Source: Neoechinorhynchus agilis
Taxonomy: Eukaryota; Acanthocephala
Length of the DNA stretch: 64,000 nucleotides
NCBI GenBank assembly: GCA_051530055.1
Contig: CM121343.1
Location: 4,216,001 to 4,280,000, forward strand
Direction: 5' to 3'
A program made the translations under genes and the position numbers. The notes under the pieces were generated by a model that was not told the origin of the DNA, made no database searches, and was given only the letters and a program-made list of their open reading frames with translations. Of this stretch, positions 24,301-36,414 are shown piece by piece. Numbering within the stretch: position 1 is the first letter of the stretch; each line of letters begins with the position of its first letter.

Positions 24301-27300
24301 GATGCAATGTTTTAGTTGGTATTTAATAATGGGAAAAGTGTACACTACTGAAGGATTCAATATTCTAATAAATTTTAGAATAATCAAGATGCATGTTTAA
24401 AAAAAAAAACAATGAACAGTTGAATCTCGTTTTTAATAACATTACCAAGAGTGCGAAATTCCGAATATTTTTGCCTAATAAATTGGCTTTTAGAAATTAA
24501 TCCAAGATGCAATGTTTACTTGTGTTTTAGTTGGTATTTAATAATGGGAAAAGTGTACACTACTGAACAGTTGAATCTCGTTTTTAATAACATTACCAAG
24601 AGTGCGAAATTCCGAATATTTTTGCCTAATAAATTGGCTTTTAGAAATTAATCCAAGATGCAATGTTTACTTGTGTTTTAGTTGGTATTTAATAATGGGA
24701 AAAGTGTACACTACTGAACAGTTGAATCTCGTTTTTAATAACATTACCAAGAGTGCGAAATTCCGAATATTTTTGCCTAATAAATTGGCTTTTAGAAATT
24801 AATCCAAGATGCAATGTTTTAGTTGGTATTTAATAATGGGAAAAGTGTACACTACTGAACGGTTGAATCCCGTTTTTAATAACATTACCAAGAGTGCGAA
24901 ATTCCGAATATTTTTGCCTAATAAATTAGCTTTTAGAGATTAATCCAAGATGCAATGTTTTAGTTGGTATTTAATAATGGGAAAAGTGTACACTACTGAA
25001 CGGTTGAATCCCGTTTTTAATAACATTACCAAGAGTGCGAAATTCCGAATATTTTTGCCTAATAAATTGGTTTTTAGAAATTAATCCAAGATGCAATGTT
25101 TTAGTTGGTATTTAATAATGGGAAAAGTGTACACTACTGAACGGTTGAATCCCGTTTTTAATAACATTACCAAGAGTGCGAAATTCCGAATATTTTTGCC
25201 TAATAAATTGGTTTTTAGAAATTAATCCAAGATGCAATGTTTATTTGTGTTTTAGTTGGTATTTAATAATGGGAAAAGTGTACAATACTGAACAGTTGAA
25301 TCCCGTTTTTAATAACATTACCAAGAGTGCGAAATTCCGAATATTTTTGCCTAATAAATTGGTTTTTAGAAATTAATCCAAGATGCAATGTTTATTTGTG
25401 TTTTAGTTGGTATTTAATAATGGGAAAAGTGTACAATACTGAACAGTTGAATCCCGTTTTTAATAACATTACCAAGAGTGCGAAATTCCGAATATTTTTG
25501 CCTAATAAATTGGTTTTTAGAAATTAATCCAAGATGCAATGTTTTAGTTGGTATTTAATAATGGGAAAAGTGTACACTACTGAACAGTTGAATCCCGTTT
25601 TTAATAACATTACCAAGAGTGCGAAATTCCGAATATTTTTGCCTAATAAATTGGTTTTTAGAAATTAATCCAAGATGCAATGTTTTAGTTGGTATTTAAT
25701 AATGGGAAAAGTGTACAATACTGAACAGTTGAATCCCGTTTTTAATAACATTACCAAGAGTGCGAAATTCCGAATATTTTTGCCTAATAAATTGGTTTTT
25801 AGAAATTAATCCAAGATGCAATGTTTTAGTTGGTATTTAATAATGGGAAAAGTGTACACTACTGAACGGTTGAACCGTTTTTAATAACATTACCAAGAGT
25901 GCGAAATCCGAATATTTTTTAATAAATTGGTTTTAGAATTACCAAGATGCAATGTTTATTTGTGTTTTAGTTGGTATTTAATAATGGGAAAAGTGTACAA
26001 TACTGAACAGTTGAATCCCGTTTTTAATAACATTAAAGAGTGCGAAATTCCGAATATTTTTTGCCTAATAAATTGGTTTTTAGAAATTAATCCAAGATGC
26101 AATGTTTATTTGTGTTTTAGTTGGTATTTAATAATGGGAAAAGTGTACAATACTGAACAGTTGAATCCCGTTTTTAATAACATTACCAAGAGTGCGAAAT
26201 TCCGAATATTTTTGCCTAATAAATTAGCTTTTAGAGAGTAATCCAAGATGCAATGTTTTAGTTGGTATTTAATAATGGGAAAAGTGTACAATACTGAACA
26301 GTTGAATCCCGTTTTTAATAACATTACCAAGAGTGCGAAATTCCGAATATTTTTGCCTAATAAATTGGTTTTTAGAAATTAATCCAAGATGCAATGTTTT
26401 AGTTGGTATTTAATAATGGGAAAAGTGTACACTACTGAACGGTTGAATCTCGTTTTTAATAACATTACCAAGAAGCACAAGAAAATCCGGACGAATTATA
26501 CATTTAGCTTATTAAGACACTTAGCTTCCACCTCTCAATCATCCAATCAAATTTCTCAGGAATTGTTTGAGATAAAAAGGTAGTAAAAAATTCGACGAGT
26601 CCTCTGCAATCCCTCTAAACAATTTTCCGTGCAGTTTATCGTTTCATGGAGAGATTAAATGTCACTTGATGGATGAACTGCGAGGCAGAAGTGATCTGAG
26701 GATATGTATATAGAAATATAAATGTCTTATATTTTTATCTTCGGGGAAAATGCACTTTCTTTTGGTGGTTTTTCTACCCCGGATTCAAAAATTCACTAAT
26801 TTAATTCCCCGATATATCACCTCTCGGAAAATTCCGACATTGTTCAGCGTATTTTGATAACTAACAACCTCGATAAACGCGTACAAGATTGTTTCTCGTC
26901 CGAAAGCAAACTGACTTAATAAATTCCTTCAATTTTCATCGCCATAAATAAACATGAATAATTCAATCTTCAAACAAAAGTATAAATGATTTCTTATTAG
27001 CTTTGCCGTACAAAATTCAAAACATTGGCAAATAAATTCAAGCATTTTCTTTAAAATAGTTTCACTAAAGATGACACTTGAGGTTGATGTTGCAGATATT
27101 CTTTTTTTCATAATTTCAAAACAAAGATTAAGTATGTTTTGGCGATGTGTGAGCTTTTGATGATTTATTCTTAATGATCCTTACTCGACTTTTATGTAGT
27201 TACCCCGGCTACGAGCGGAAGGTGGCATCGATAGTCAACATTTAGCCATGGCTGAACAAGCCATGGAGCGAACAATAGAAAAGATGCAAAAATTACTGAT

Positions 27301-27843
27301 CAGACGTTTAATAGAATTCCTTGATGTTTGTTTGAAACGGTTGGATAAGTTCGATTTTCATATCAGGCTCTTGAACATCACTTTATCGGTAAGCGAATGT
27401 TATAAGCGGGCGTTAAAATTTAATAGTATTTCAAAGAAGTCGCTAACTCAGTTGCCAACGGAGTACACTAATTTCATGTGTTCCAACCTGGAGCAATTAG
27501 CTTCAAAGATTATCGATGAATTATTTATTATTTCTACTTTTGAGGTTTGTTTTTTGTCTCATTTTTTATATGTGTATATCACAGGATTGGTACATTGAAC
27601 AAATATCAACCATTAATTCATGGCTGGAATCTAAAACCTCACAAGTCCTCAATCAGCAGCATAGTTCAATTTTATTGCAAATCACAAAAGTCAGTTGAAG
27701 TCAATAAAAATGCTCGTCGACAATGTGCTCTAACACAGCGAATAAAAGAAAATTTTGAACTACATGGCGTTAGAAGCTCAGTACTCTTGAATAAGACATA
27801 CCAAAACATTCTGAGTCGATTGCAAGTTAGTCCAATTACATAG
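18349..27843 (+). CDS. unc-31 (Cadps): Calcium-dependent secretion activator (CAPS / UNC-31), spliced
   Basis: Primes dense-core vesicles for calcium-triggered fusion in neurons and neuroendocrine cells. The start encodes an acidic serine-rich leader (LVSSSSSEEDVIDAIEQF), then YVHLCRCIAHPFNVRQKEDF. Further exons give LNKEKLYEMFQKVLSISKCE, LDDMDEQAVTIRREIDYKKK, a C2 domain (about 20500-20840: CENIYCSMQTDG, WSTQGEFESPYVLSTIKIKL), a PH domain (about 20990-21780: CWRRWKKRYFVLIQ, GFTVDYVDRENG, WIKALYRATGQ), and the MUN/MHD region (about 21780-27843). MUN landmarks include FAESGYFIDPGLFHY, TIWSLFSVDLDHC, CLEKLDWPEPEFAHHIELRL, MAEQAMERTIEKMQKLL and FELHGVRSSVLLNKTYQNIL. The last intron is 47 bp (CAA/gtcctc...caaaag). 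One intron (23541-27199) is 3.66 kb because it holds a satellite. Several internal boundaries are approximate, notably near 18820-18880. Confidence 0.92.
19443..19553. repeat. MITE-like inverted-repeat element (family B, copy 2), in CAPS intron
   Basis: The left end gatcataatcccctggataa and the right end ttatccgggcgattatgatc are near-perfect inverted copies about 60 bp apart. The same ends flank 803-1090. It lies in the intron between about 19265 and 20020 of the CAPS gene. Confidence 0.6.
23978..26475 (+). repeat. Intronic satellite of 141-bp and 151-bp units (about 17-18 copies)
   Basis: The marker aatccaagatgcaatg recurs about every 141 or 151 bp through the 3.66-kb CAPS intron. The 10-bp difference is one block (tacttgtgtt or tatttgtgtt) after gcaatgtt, present or absent as a unit. 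Long and short units cluster: three 151-type near 24500-24810, then 141-type, then 151-type again near 25230-25530. Two units near 24290-24420 and 25860-25950 are damaged. Most neighbours are over 95% alike by eye, so expansion looks recent. The repeated 66-residue frames it generates are not genes. Confidence 0.92.
26862..26975 (+). repeat. Dispersed repeat, copy 1
   Basis: About 110 bp containing gataaacgcgtac and taaataaacatgaataattc. It is about 80% alike to 30980-31087 in the same orientation. It sits near the 3' end of the large CAPS intron. The family is unknown. Confidence 0.6.
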
Positions 27844-28179
27844 AGGATTAAAATGGCTCCACAAGTTAAACGATACAATCCACAAATGTAAAAGCCTATT
27901 GTACTCAGCTTAATGGGATGTTTAAAAATGAGAAAAGTCCTAACTAGGATGGGATATGTTAAATAAATAGACCATACTTTCCCCAACATCTTAATCCACA
28001 TAAATACAATTTCATCCATTGTAATGTCCAAATTTAATCGAAGAAAAATATAATTTTCAATATTATGTAACATTTCCTAAATTGACGTTCTCTAAAACTT
28101 ATCATTTAGAATTCCCGCTTTTCCCTTGCTATAGAATTTCTTCCTTCTCTTAAGCACGGACGACGACCCTTCCAATTCA
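27844..28179. other. Region downstream of CAPS
   Basis: AT-rich, presumably the CAPS 3' UTR and spacer. The minus strand encodes the unique C-terminal end (LKRRKKFYSKGKAG) of the frame that runs through the neighbouring minisatellite. Nothing else is evident. Confidence 0.4.
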
Positions 28180-29285
28180 CCTACTTTCCTATATCTTCTT
28201 CTGCCTTCGTCCAAGTTATCTTTTCTCCCTTTTCTATATCTTCTTCTACCTTCGTCCAAGTGATCTTTTCTCCCTCTCCTATATCTTCTTTTACCTTCGT
28301 CCAAGTAATATCTTCTCCCTTTTCTATATCTTCTTCTACCTTCGTCCAAGTAATATCTTCTCTCTTTTCTATATCTTCTTCTACCCTCGTCCAAGTGATC
28401 TTTTCTCCCTTTTCTATATCTTCTTCTACCTTCGTTCAAATGATCTTTTATCCCATTTCGATATGTTCTTCTACCTTCGTCCAAGTGATCTTTTCTCCCT
28501 TTTCTATATCTTCCTCCATTTTCGTCCAAGGGATCCTTTCTCCCTTTTCTATATCTTCTAGCTTCGTCCAAGTGATCTTTTCTCCCATTTTCTATATCTT
28601 CTTCTACCTTCGTCCAAGTGATCTTTTCTCCCTCTCCTATATCTTCTTTTACCTTCGTCCAAGTAATATCTTCTCCCTTTTCTATATCTTCTTCTACCTT
28701 CGTCCAAGTAATATCTTCTCTCTTTTCTATATCTTCTTCTACCCTCGTCCAAGTGATCTTTTCTCCCTTTTCTATATCTTCCTCCATTTTCGTCCAAGGG
28801 ATCCTTTCTCCCTTTTCTATATATTCTAGCTTCGTCCAAGTGATCTTTTCTCCCATTTTCTATATCTTCTTCTACCTTCGTCCAAGTGATCTTTTCTCCC
28901 TTTTCTATATCTTCTTCTGCCTTCATCCACGTTATCTTTTCTCCTTTTTCTATATCTTCTTCTACCTTCGTCCAAGTGATCTTTTCTCCTTTTTCTATAT
29001 CTTCTACCTTCGTCCAAGTAATATCTTCTCCCTTTTCTATATCTTCTTCTACCTTCGTACAAGTGATCTTTTCTCCCTCTCCTATATCTTCTTCTACCTT
29101 CGTCCAAGTGATCTTTTCTCCCTCTCCTATATCTTCTTCTACCTTCGTCCAAGTGATCTTTTCTCCCTTTTCTATGTCCTTTTCTCCCTTTTCTATATCT
29201 TCTTCTACCTTCGTCCAAGTTAATTTTTCTCCCTATTCTATATCTTCTTCTGCCTTCATCCACGTTATCTTTTCTCCTTTACCGT
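28180..29285 (-). repeat. 45-bp minisatellite (about 24 copies), open in several frames
   Basis: Unit cttttctccctt ttctatatcttcttctaccttcgtccaagtgat, 45 bp. On the minus strand one frame reads WTKVEEDIEKGEKIT and another HLDEGRRRYRKGRKD; the plus strand reads FSPFSISSSTFVQVI. Because 45 is a multiple of three and the unit lacks stops, long frames exist on both strands. A block of eight units is itself duplicated almost exactly, with copies starting near 28260 and 28618, 358 bp apart. A frame of 254 residues (28092-28856, minus) adds a unique basic C-terminus. I cannot tell whether any of this is translated; no start context, splice sites or domain support it. Confidence 0.85.
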
Positions 29286-31541
29286 CTTTCTCCTCCGTTT
29301 ATAACGTTCTTGTCACTTTAATCCTCGTCCATGCTTTTCCATTTTCACTGCCCTCCCATTTTGAGTTCTTTACTTGTCTTATTTCTTAATCTATTGCTAA
29401 TCTCTTTCCACATTTTCTACCCGCTCTCACGTTTTCCTTCACCGCTGTGCCATGGCCATTTAGCTATTCATTTTCAATCTTCTCTCTCTGAACGTTTGCC
29501 TTTTCGTTTCTACATTTTCCCAACGTTTCCTCGAAGCACCTATAATATACAATTTGAACGTCTTCTTTTTTATTTCTATTCCATAAGTGTACTCTTATTC
29601 ACTTATCCTTCAATTTTTCCTATAGTTTTTGCATGGTGCCTTTAGTTGGTTTTTTCTCGTCATGGCAAAGTTTAACCCACTTTCCGGGACTGTACCAATT
29701 AGTCTCAAAGCAATAAGATTTTGATCGGTTGTTTACTCGTTATTACATGATGAGATGCTAACCTTCGAAATCAATTTAGTATAATACCACTTTTAGATTT
29801 AATAACGCTAACTAGAAATCGTTAATGTATATATATATGGGTGAGTCGAAATTTCGAAGCTTTACGAACTACGATAATAAATCTTTCCTTATTTAAATTT
29901 TATGTGACGCCCAGACGTGGAATCCGTATTTCCACAAACGACGAAGATGCGATGCGTGCAATAGAGACACTATTTTCTAGCTCCATTCTATCCTTCAAAA
30001 AGATTAACTCATCTATCGCTTACCTTTAAACAGTTCCACTGCCTTATAAACTCACTTGAATGGGGCAAAAAGGATTATTAAATCTATGACGAACGGGAGT
30101 TGGCAACAGATGCAGTAAAACTCTTTTTAACGCTCTGATTTTCTTGACGCAAACTCATTTGATCTCCACTTCATTCTGTATGGCAGAAGTTGCGTTTTAA
30201 AGTTCTAAGATTTCTTATAGAGGCTAAATGCGCCAACATATTTTCGCAACTTATCTTTCCATTGCGGTTAAATGATAAAGGAACCTAGACCTTCTTTTAT
30301 CCGTTTTATAGACTTATCGCTACATCGTTACAGTAAGTTTTAGGTGCTCGCACCTCGACGCCATTTGGGTTCCATTGTTTCTACGCCAATTTGAACATTG
30401 ACGCATGTTTCTAAAAATAGACTTCGAAGGAAAGTGAGTGCATGGCGTTTGCGACTTATTCATCGATCCACTGCGTTTTTCTGAAGACCTTCTTATAGCT
30501 TGAATTGTAATGATCTCGTAAATTATTTCCGTAAAATTTTTGTCAACTACCTCTTTGAAGTGGACCAATCCCCGGTCATTAAACTGAAAGTAAAACTTGG
30601 GGCGTTCTGGAATTATACGGGAAATCTTTACTGATTTCTTCGATACATTTTACGAGGATTTCAAACGGAACGGAAAATAAATTCTAAGGAAACAACGTTG
30701 CTCTTCATAATAGCTAAGACTCTTTGTTGAGAAAGCCTCAGTACACGTAAAAGTTTTTATGACTAAACCGAAGTCTTCATCATGTGAGATCTTGTCATAT
30801 TCACTGATTGTCGTTTTCCATATTCTGATAACGCCCATCTAAGCAAAACGCCAAACACTAATCCAGCATTAAGCAAATATTAGTTTTCTTCGTCGGGTTT
30901 AAACCCTCAAAAAGCTGCTTCGCTTTTATTTATGTTTATTTATGGCGGAAAAAATGCAGTACTGCAAGTTAAACACTTACAAAACAACCTTGATAAACGC
31001 GTACGAGATTATGCCTCCGAAAACAATCGGATTTAATAAATTCCTTTAATTTTTCACCGCCATAAACAAACAGGAATAATTCAAGCTTTTTGATTATTTT
31101 CGACGGCATGCTATTGATCCTCCTTTTTTGATTCTACATTTGGATGTGGTTATCGCATTGAGTGTCGTATTACGTTTCAATAAGGATCAAGCAACGATGA
31201 TTTTCTTTATTCCGTCATAGTAAAATCTATTAAACCGTGGGAGTGAACTATCTTCTGAAAATGGTGTATACCGTGCACTGTGGTCTAAATAGAGAAACTT
31301 TGCTAGGGATTATTGCCCAAACATTCCATAAATCCGCATATTCGTGCCACCAGCAAAACACGTGGGATTATCTGGGGTACCTTTTGCTGCAAGTTTGCGC
31401 CGTAAAACCCAATTATACCGCTCCTATAAGCACTAATGGCATTGAAATGACGCTTTAAAATTTCTGCTGCGTTTTTACGAGTGGATCCGTTTTAAACATA
31501 ACATTATACTCACTGATTTCCGCTCTTTTCTAGAACAATTC
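29286..31541. other. Intergenic region between the minisatellite and tpp2
   Basis: Pyrimidine-rich up to about 29640, then AT-rich. It includes the dispersed repeat at 30980-31087. A 66-residue frame starting at the ATG at 31261 (MVYTVHCGLNRETLLG) has no recognised family and lacks splice continuity with tpp2. No other gene is supported. Confidence 0.45.
30980..31087 (+). repeat. Dispersed repeat, copy 2
   Basis: Matches 26862-26975 over about 105 bp (gataaacgcgtacgagatta, ttaataaattcctt, gccataaacaaacaggaata). Terminal structure is unclear. Confidence 0.6.
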
Positions 31542-34500
31542 ATGCCCGACATCAGCGACTTGAAGCATAGAACATATATACCGAAACGAGAAACACAAGC
31601 AGCCAAATTTCTGCAGCAATATCCAGAGTTCGGCGGAAGAGATGTGCTTGTGGCGATTTTAGACACCGGAATAAGCCCGAACACTCCGGGCATTGTACCC
31701 GGCCAAGTAGTCGATTATGTGGATTGCACTGGTAGCGGAGATGTCAGACTACAACCAGTAGAGTTAGATAACCAAGATGGAACTATTATTGGCATAAGCG
31801 GCCGAAAGTTACATGTTCCTGCTGAATTGGTTAGTTCGATGTCCAAAATCTGCTGCGGAATACTACTCGTAGAACGGTTAATCCCAAGCGGACTAAAATC
31901 ACGATACTTGAAGAAACGAAAACAAAAGTTGTGGCTTGGAGATGTCAACGATGAACTACGAGACCTTTACATCAAGCGCGATGCATATTCCACTCAAAGC
32001 AACGAATATGAAGACATTAGTGAGCTGATTAAGATTTTATCTCAGTATCAAACTAAAGAACAAGATCCTGGTATGCTTTGTGATTGTATCGTTTGGCAAG
32101 ACGTTAAAACTGGTGAATGGAAATGCATTATCGATACCTCCGATAGTCACATTCTCAATGCATCGATGATTATGGGTTCCTACAAAGACACTGGCGACAT
32201 TGGAACTTTCTCTTCTTTTGATATGATGACATATACTGTTAATTTGGAACCACCGGATTTACTTAGTGTTGTTTGTGACGCGGGAACCCATGGCAGTCAT
32301 GTGGCTACGATTTGTGCCGGTCTATTCACTGCTCTGGATGATAATATTCATCCGGACGTGTCTTCAGAGCGAAACGGCGTTGCACCATTTGCACAATTGT
32401 TATCCGTTAAGATTGGAGATCCGAGAACAGATTCAATGGAAAGCGGATTATCGCTCGCCCGCGGTATCAGTCTATGCATTGATAGAAAAGTAGACATCAT
32501 TAACCTTAGTTATGGCGAAACTGCTATTGTTATGAACTCTGATTCTGTCCTACAAACGCTTGTTACTAAGGCAGTTAGAGAACATGGTATCGTCTTTGTA
32601 AGTAGTAGTGGAAATGCTGGACCCGCATTATCTACTGTAGGCGCTCCTGGTGGATGTTTCAATGATGTCCTAGGTGTTGGAGCATATTTAACCGAAAGGA
32701 TAGCCAAGAAAACGTTCAATTTATATCACAAAGTCCCTTCTATGCTATATCATTTCTCTAGTCGTGGACCAACCACGGATGGTTACATAGGACCTGCGAT
32801 CTGCGCTCCTGGATCAGCCATTTCAGGAATTCCGAATTGGAAATTGGCTTGCACTCAGTTGATGAGCGGGACAAGCATGAGCTCACCGAATGCTGCAGGT
32901 TGCATCGCATTGCTTATTTCCGGTTTAAAGTTCAAAAATGTCCCATACACTCCAATTTCAATATCACGATCGCTTAAAGCCACTGCGCTAGTTGTACCAC
33001 AAATGGACCCTTTCGCTAGCGGCAAGGGACTTATACAAGTATGTGACGCTTTTGAGCATCATTTACGCACACCGAGCGATCTTCTCGATGTTGGATTTGA
33101 CATTTCTGTTGAACCAACCGTTAAAACAGATTATAATTCCGCTCAGGTTGGAGGAAGGGGAATTTATATTAAAAATGCACACTGCCATTTATCACCGCTA
33201 CATTATTCGGTCAGTTTAAGACCATGTTTTTATTCAAAATGTTCCATGGATGATAATGAATCATCAATCAAGCGAATGATCGCTTTTTCTGAGGAAGTTC
33301 ATATAAAATCGAATGTAAGTTGGATAAAATGTCCGGAGAGGATCATCGTAATGAATGACCGAAGTCGCTTTGAGATAGAAATTGATTTGAAGACATGCCT
33401 GGACGGTGTAAATCTTGGCGAGGTAAATCTGTGTATAATGGATAGACCGGAAATAGGAATACTAAAATCGATCCCTGTAACTGTTGTTGTACCTTTGCCT
33501 TTAGAAAGTTTGGAATTTACTTTGTTTGAAAATGAAACTTTTCACGTCGGAAAAGTAATTCGAAATTTTATCGCCGTACCATCTTTTATAAAGAATATTA
33601 TAATGCGATTTTCGCCTTTGCAACAACATACTGGATCCACTTATCCTCATACAACACAATTCACAACTCACGCTCAATTTCACCATCCATCGCAACGCTC
33701 GGTTGGAACCTATATGAAGAAGTCCTTCTGTGTAAAAATGGCTTGTACAAGATACCATGATTTTTGCATTACAATCCCATTCACTCCCGTTGTCATTGAA
33801 ATCTGCGTTGCAAGAAATTGGAATTGGAGTCATGTTGAGGCAAGTGGATTGAAGTGCTCAATATTAGCATCAAGTTTAAGGGCAGTATCAAGTCCAGTAA
33901 TCCTGTACTCTAGTTCAACCTTCCCATCTTTCGATATTGCCACCGGTGATCTTATTCACAAGCAACCATCCAATGATAATGACATCAAACAATTCACGGA
34001 GACAAATAACAAAGCATATTTTAGCATAGAATGGATTTGGATGTATACCCCATTAGTACCTATTGACGCAATAATCCGTCCTGCCGTAAAATTGACAGAA
34101 GCTCTTGAATCGATTCGTTACTTTTACGAACTTTGCTTGGAATATAATTTACAAGTTGTAAGTTTTCCTTTAATTTGTTGTTTGACGCTGACAATCATAG
34201 TTATAGCATAGAGACAAGAGCGAAGTATCCATTGAAGTACCCACGATTAGCAGCTACCTATATGATTCCGATTTCTTGTCTCAGTCGTTTATTATTCTAG
34301 ATTCTACAAAACAAATCGTCCACTGTGGGGATGTGCTTGCTGCGGTAAGTAATCATTCCTACCTTTTCCTTTTAAGCATTTTTTCCTTTTAGAGCAAGAC
34401 GAAGCTGTGTGAGGGTGAATACCGGGTACAAGTTACTCTTGTTCATGGCGATATATCCGTATTGGATGGTCTGAGGAATCTATCCGTCCATGCTCGACAA

Positions 34501-35704
34501 AGTGTATCCTCAGACATGTCTCCTCGTTTTGAGTATTATCTAAGCGCTATGCATGCTGTGGCTCAACAGAATAAAGTGAATCCCATAGCATTTGGACTTT
34601 GCGGCGTTACAAGTGTTTTTCTAAGAAAGCTCGTCAACGAAAAGTATGCCATTTCTGATATAATTTTTGGATCACGATCGTACTTCTTATGTAAGACTAT
34701 CGGAAAACATAAGTGCCGGATCAATTTTCAAGGGCGTTTTACGTGCACAGTGCCAACAGTCGTCATTTAGTAGTCTATCGTTGGTACGTTTGTCTTTGGT
34801 GTGATTTATAAGAAGAATATTGGATTTTTAAGCAATTAGCCGATGTTGAATACATTGTTACATGTAATGCCAAGAAATCGGATCCTTCATTAGATGATGA
34901 CTATCTAAACAACGATCTTGCCAGAGCTCAGTATATTACCATAACTCGGTTCGTTAATCTTTATCTCTGAAAAGCATTGTGCAACCAGATTAATTGATTA
35001 GCACTACCGATGATGACCTAGTCAAAGATATTGAGAAAAGATGTTCAAATGATACATCCCTTATGTTGGGATTTTTGAGTCGATACTTTGCAGATTTTCA
35101 AAAATCGAATACATCTGAACTGCGAAACAAGGCTTTGGTGTTGGCTGATTCCATAGTTGCATTAATCGATACTGATAAGTTTCGCCAAAGGGTGCTAGCT
35201 CTTAAATATGACGATTTAACAATGGTAAAGTGTGTATCTTCAGCTCGTCGCATGACTTTCTCCTTTAATATTTCTGTATTTCAGAGAAACAAATAATCTT
35301 AAATCTAGACTTGTAAGAACATTGCTTATCAAAGCAAGCATTCTTATTAACCAAAAGGATGAAGATTTTCACGGTCACATTCAAAACGACAAAAGTGATG
35401 AGTTAACTAATGTTTTCAAAATGCTTCAATTGTACGGAACAAATATCGAAACGAATCTTTTGGTTAGTGTCTAGTTGTTATTTGGTCACACTACGTTTCT
35501 CGTATTGTTCAGACTAGGAAATTCGTTGGTCAATATTACTGGATACGGTCCCGCCTTGGAAAAGCACTGTCAGTTCTGAAGATTTGTGACAACGAGAAAG
35601 TTGTCTGTGAATGGATAAGGATGATATATGAGGAATTAGGCTGGACTCGCCTAGCAAAAATGTATGAAGGAGTGATGATAAGGCGCTTCTTGGTACGCAG
35701 TTAA
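31542..35704 (+). CDS. tpp2: Tripeptidyl peptidase II (subtilisin-family), spliced
   Basis: A giant cytosolic serine peptidase that removes tripeptides from proteasome products. The first exon is unusually long (31542 to about 34168). Subtilase residues are intact: aspartate in LVAILDTGISPNTPG, the TPP2-specific long insert, histidine in GTHGSHVATICAG, the oxyanion asparagine in FVSSSGNAGPALSTVG, and serine in LMSGTSMSSPNAAGCIALL. Later exons give YLYDSDFLSQSFIILDSTKQ, LRNLSVHARQSVSSDMSPRF, FLSRYFADFQKSN and the C-terminus EELGWTRLAKMYEGVMIRR. The start follows an acceptor-like ttctag by nine bases and matches the family N-terminus (PKRETQAAKFLQQYPEFGG). Total length, about 1250 residues, is normal. 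AATAAA follows at 35718. Downstream exon edges are approximate. Confidence 0.93.
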
Positions 35705-35717
35705 AAACATTTTAAAC

Positions 35718-35723
35718 AATAAA
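35718..35723 (+). promoter_or_regulatory. Polyadenylation signal of tpp2
   Basis: AATAAA 14 bases after the tpp2 stop codon, about 200 bp before the foldback element. Confidence 0.55.
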
Positions 35724-35924
35724 GCGATATGTGATTAGCGATCGTTCTAGATCCGATGCTTAAATGTTTACCTTTGAAAGTGCAAGTCTTCGCTATTTTG
35801 TAAAAGTGCAATTAGATAACGCGATGTCGATTTCCTTGTACTGAAGATACTCTCAAGTTTCTTGGATTGTATTTGGGGGGAATGAAATTATTAATTGTTC
35901 TGGCACAACTTTACTCTTCCCCGA

Positions 35925-36414
35925 TATTAATTGATTTATCATAAGTTTTCTCGACCGCATGCGGTTCTCTTCAGACGTCTATAAAAATGCGTTTTAGATT
36001 AATTGGTGCTTACATGACTGAACTCAAGTCAGAACATTTTCCAATCAGAACTCGAATGTTCATGAAAACCCAAAGGTACATGGGTCCTCTTCTTTGTGAA
36101 TCAACAAAACGTGTTATTATTATAAGTCCCCGGGGTCGTGAAACCCGAAAGGGATCTCACACTTAGTTGAGTGTTGGTAAGCTTGATGCTATCTCTTGGA
36201 ATTCTCAGATTGCAAGACGGCGTATTACCCATCTGAAGATTCCAAGAGATAAGCAACACTCAAGGAAGTGTGAGATCACTTTCTGGCTTCACGACCCCGG
36301 GTACCTGAGTTCCTTTCATGTAAGAACCAATTAATAACTTAAGACCATATTGTAGATATCTGAAGAGGACCGCATACGGCGGTCGAACAAATTTACAATA
36401 AATCAATTAATAAT
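35925..36414. repeat. Nested foldback element between convergent tpp2 and FNDC3 genes
   Basis: The outer arms start attaattgattta and end taaatcaattaat. Inside them lie paired ctcgaccgcatgcgg / cgcatacggcggtcg and cttcagacgtct / agatatctgaag, then paired ttaattggtgcttacatga / tcatgtaagaaccaatta. The centre holds a second palindrome, about 36129-36303, with ends ccccggggtcgtgaa / cttcacgaccccggg and arms of about 80 bp. Next to it, only on the left side, is a degenerate unit of the 7440-9115 satellite (acccaaaggtacatggg at about 36069). This looks like one foldback element inserted in or grown within another. Confidence 0.75.

Noticed and set aside
24073-26241. Repeated 66-104-residue frames beginning MRNSEYFCLINW
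   Set aside because: They are the same satellite unit read again and again inside a CAPS intron; frames differ with the 10-bp block and no start or splice evidence supports translation.
28260-29389. Long plus-strand frames rich in Phe/Ser over the 45-bp minisatellite
   Set aside because: Openness is automatic for a stop-free 45-bp unit; listed as a repeat rather than a gene.
30320-30568. Minus-strand 82-residue frame starting MVHFKEVVDK
   Set aside because: No family motif, no splice signals and low-complexity surroundings.
31237-31458. Short frame before tpp2 as an upstream tpp2 exon
   Set aside because: No similarity to the TPP2 N-terminus; the ATG at 31542 already matches the family start.
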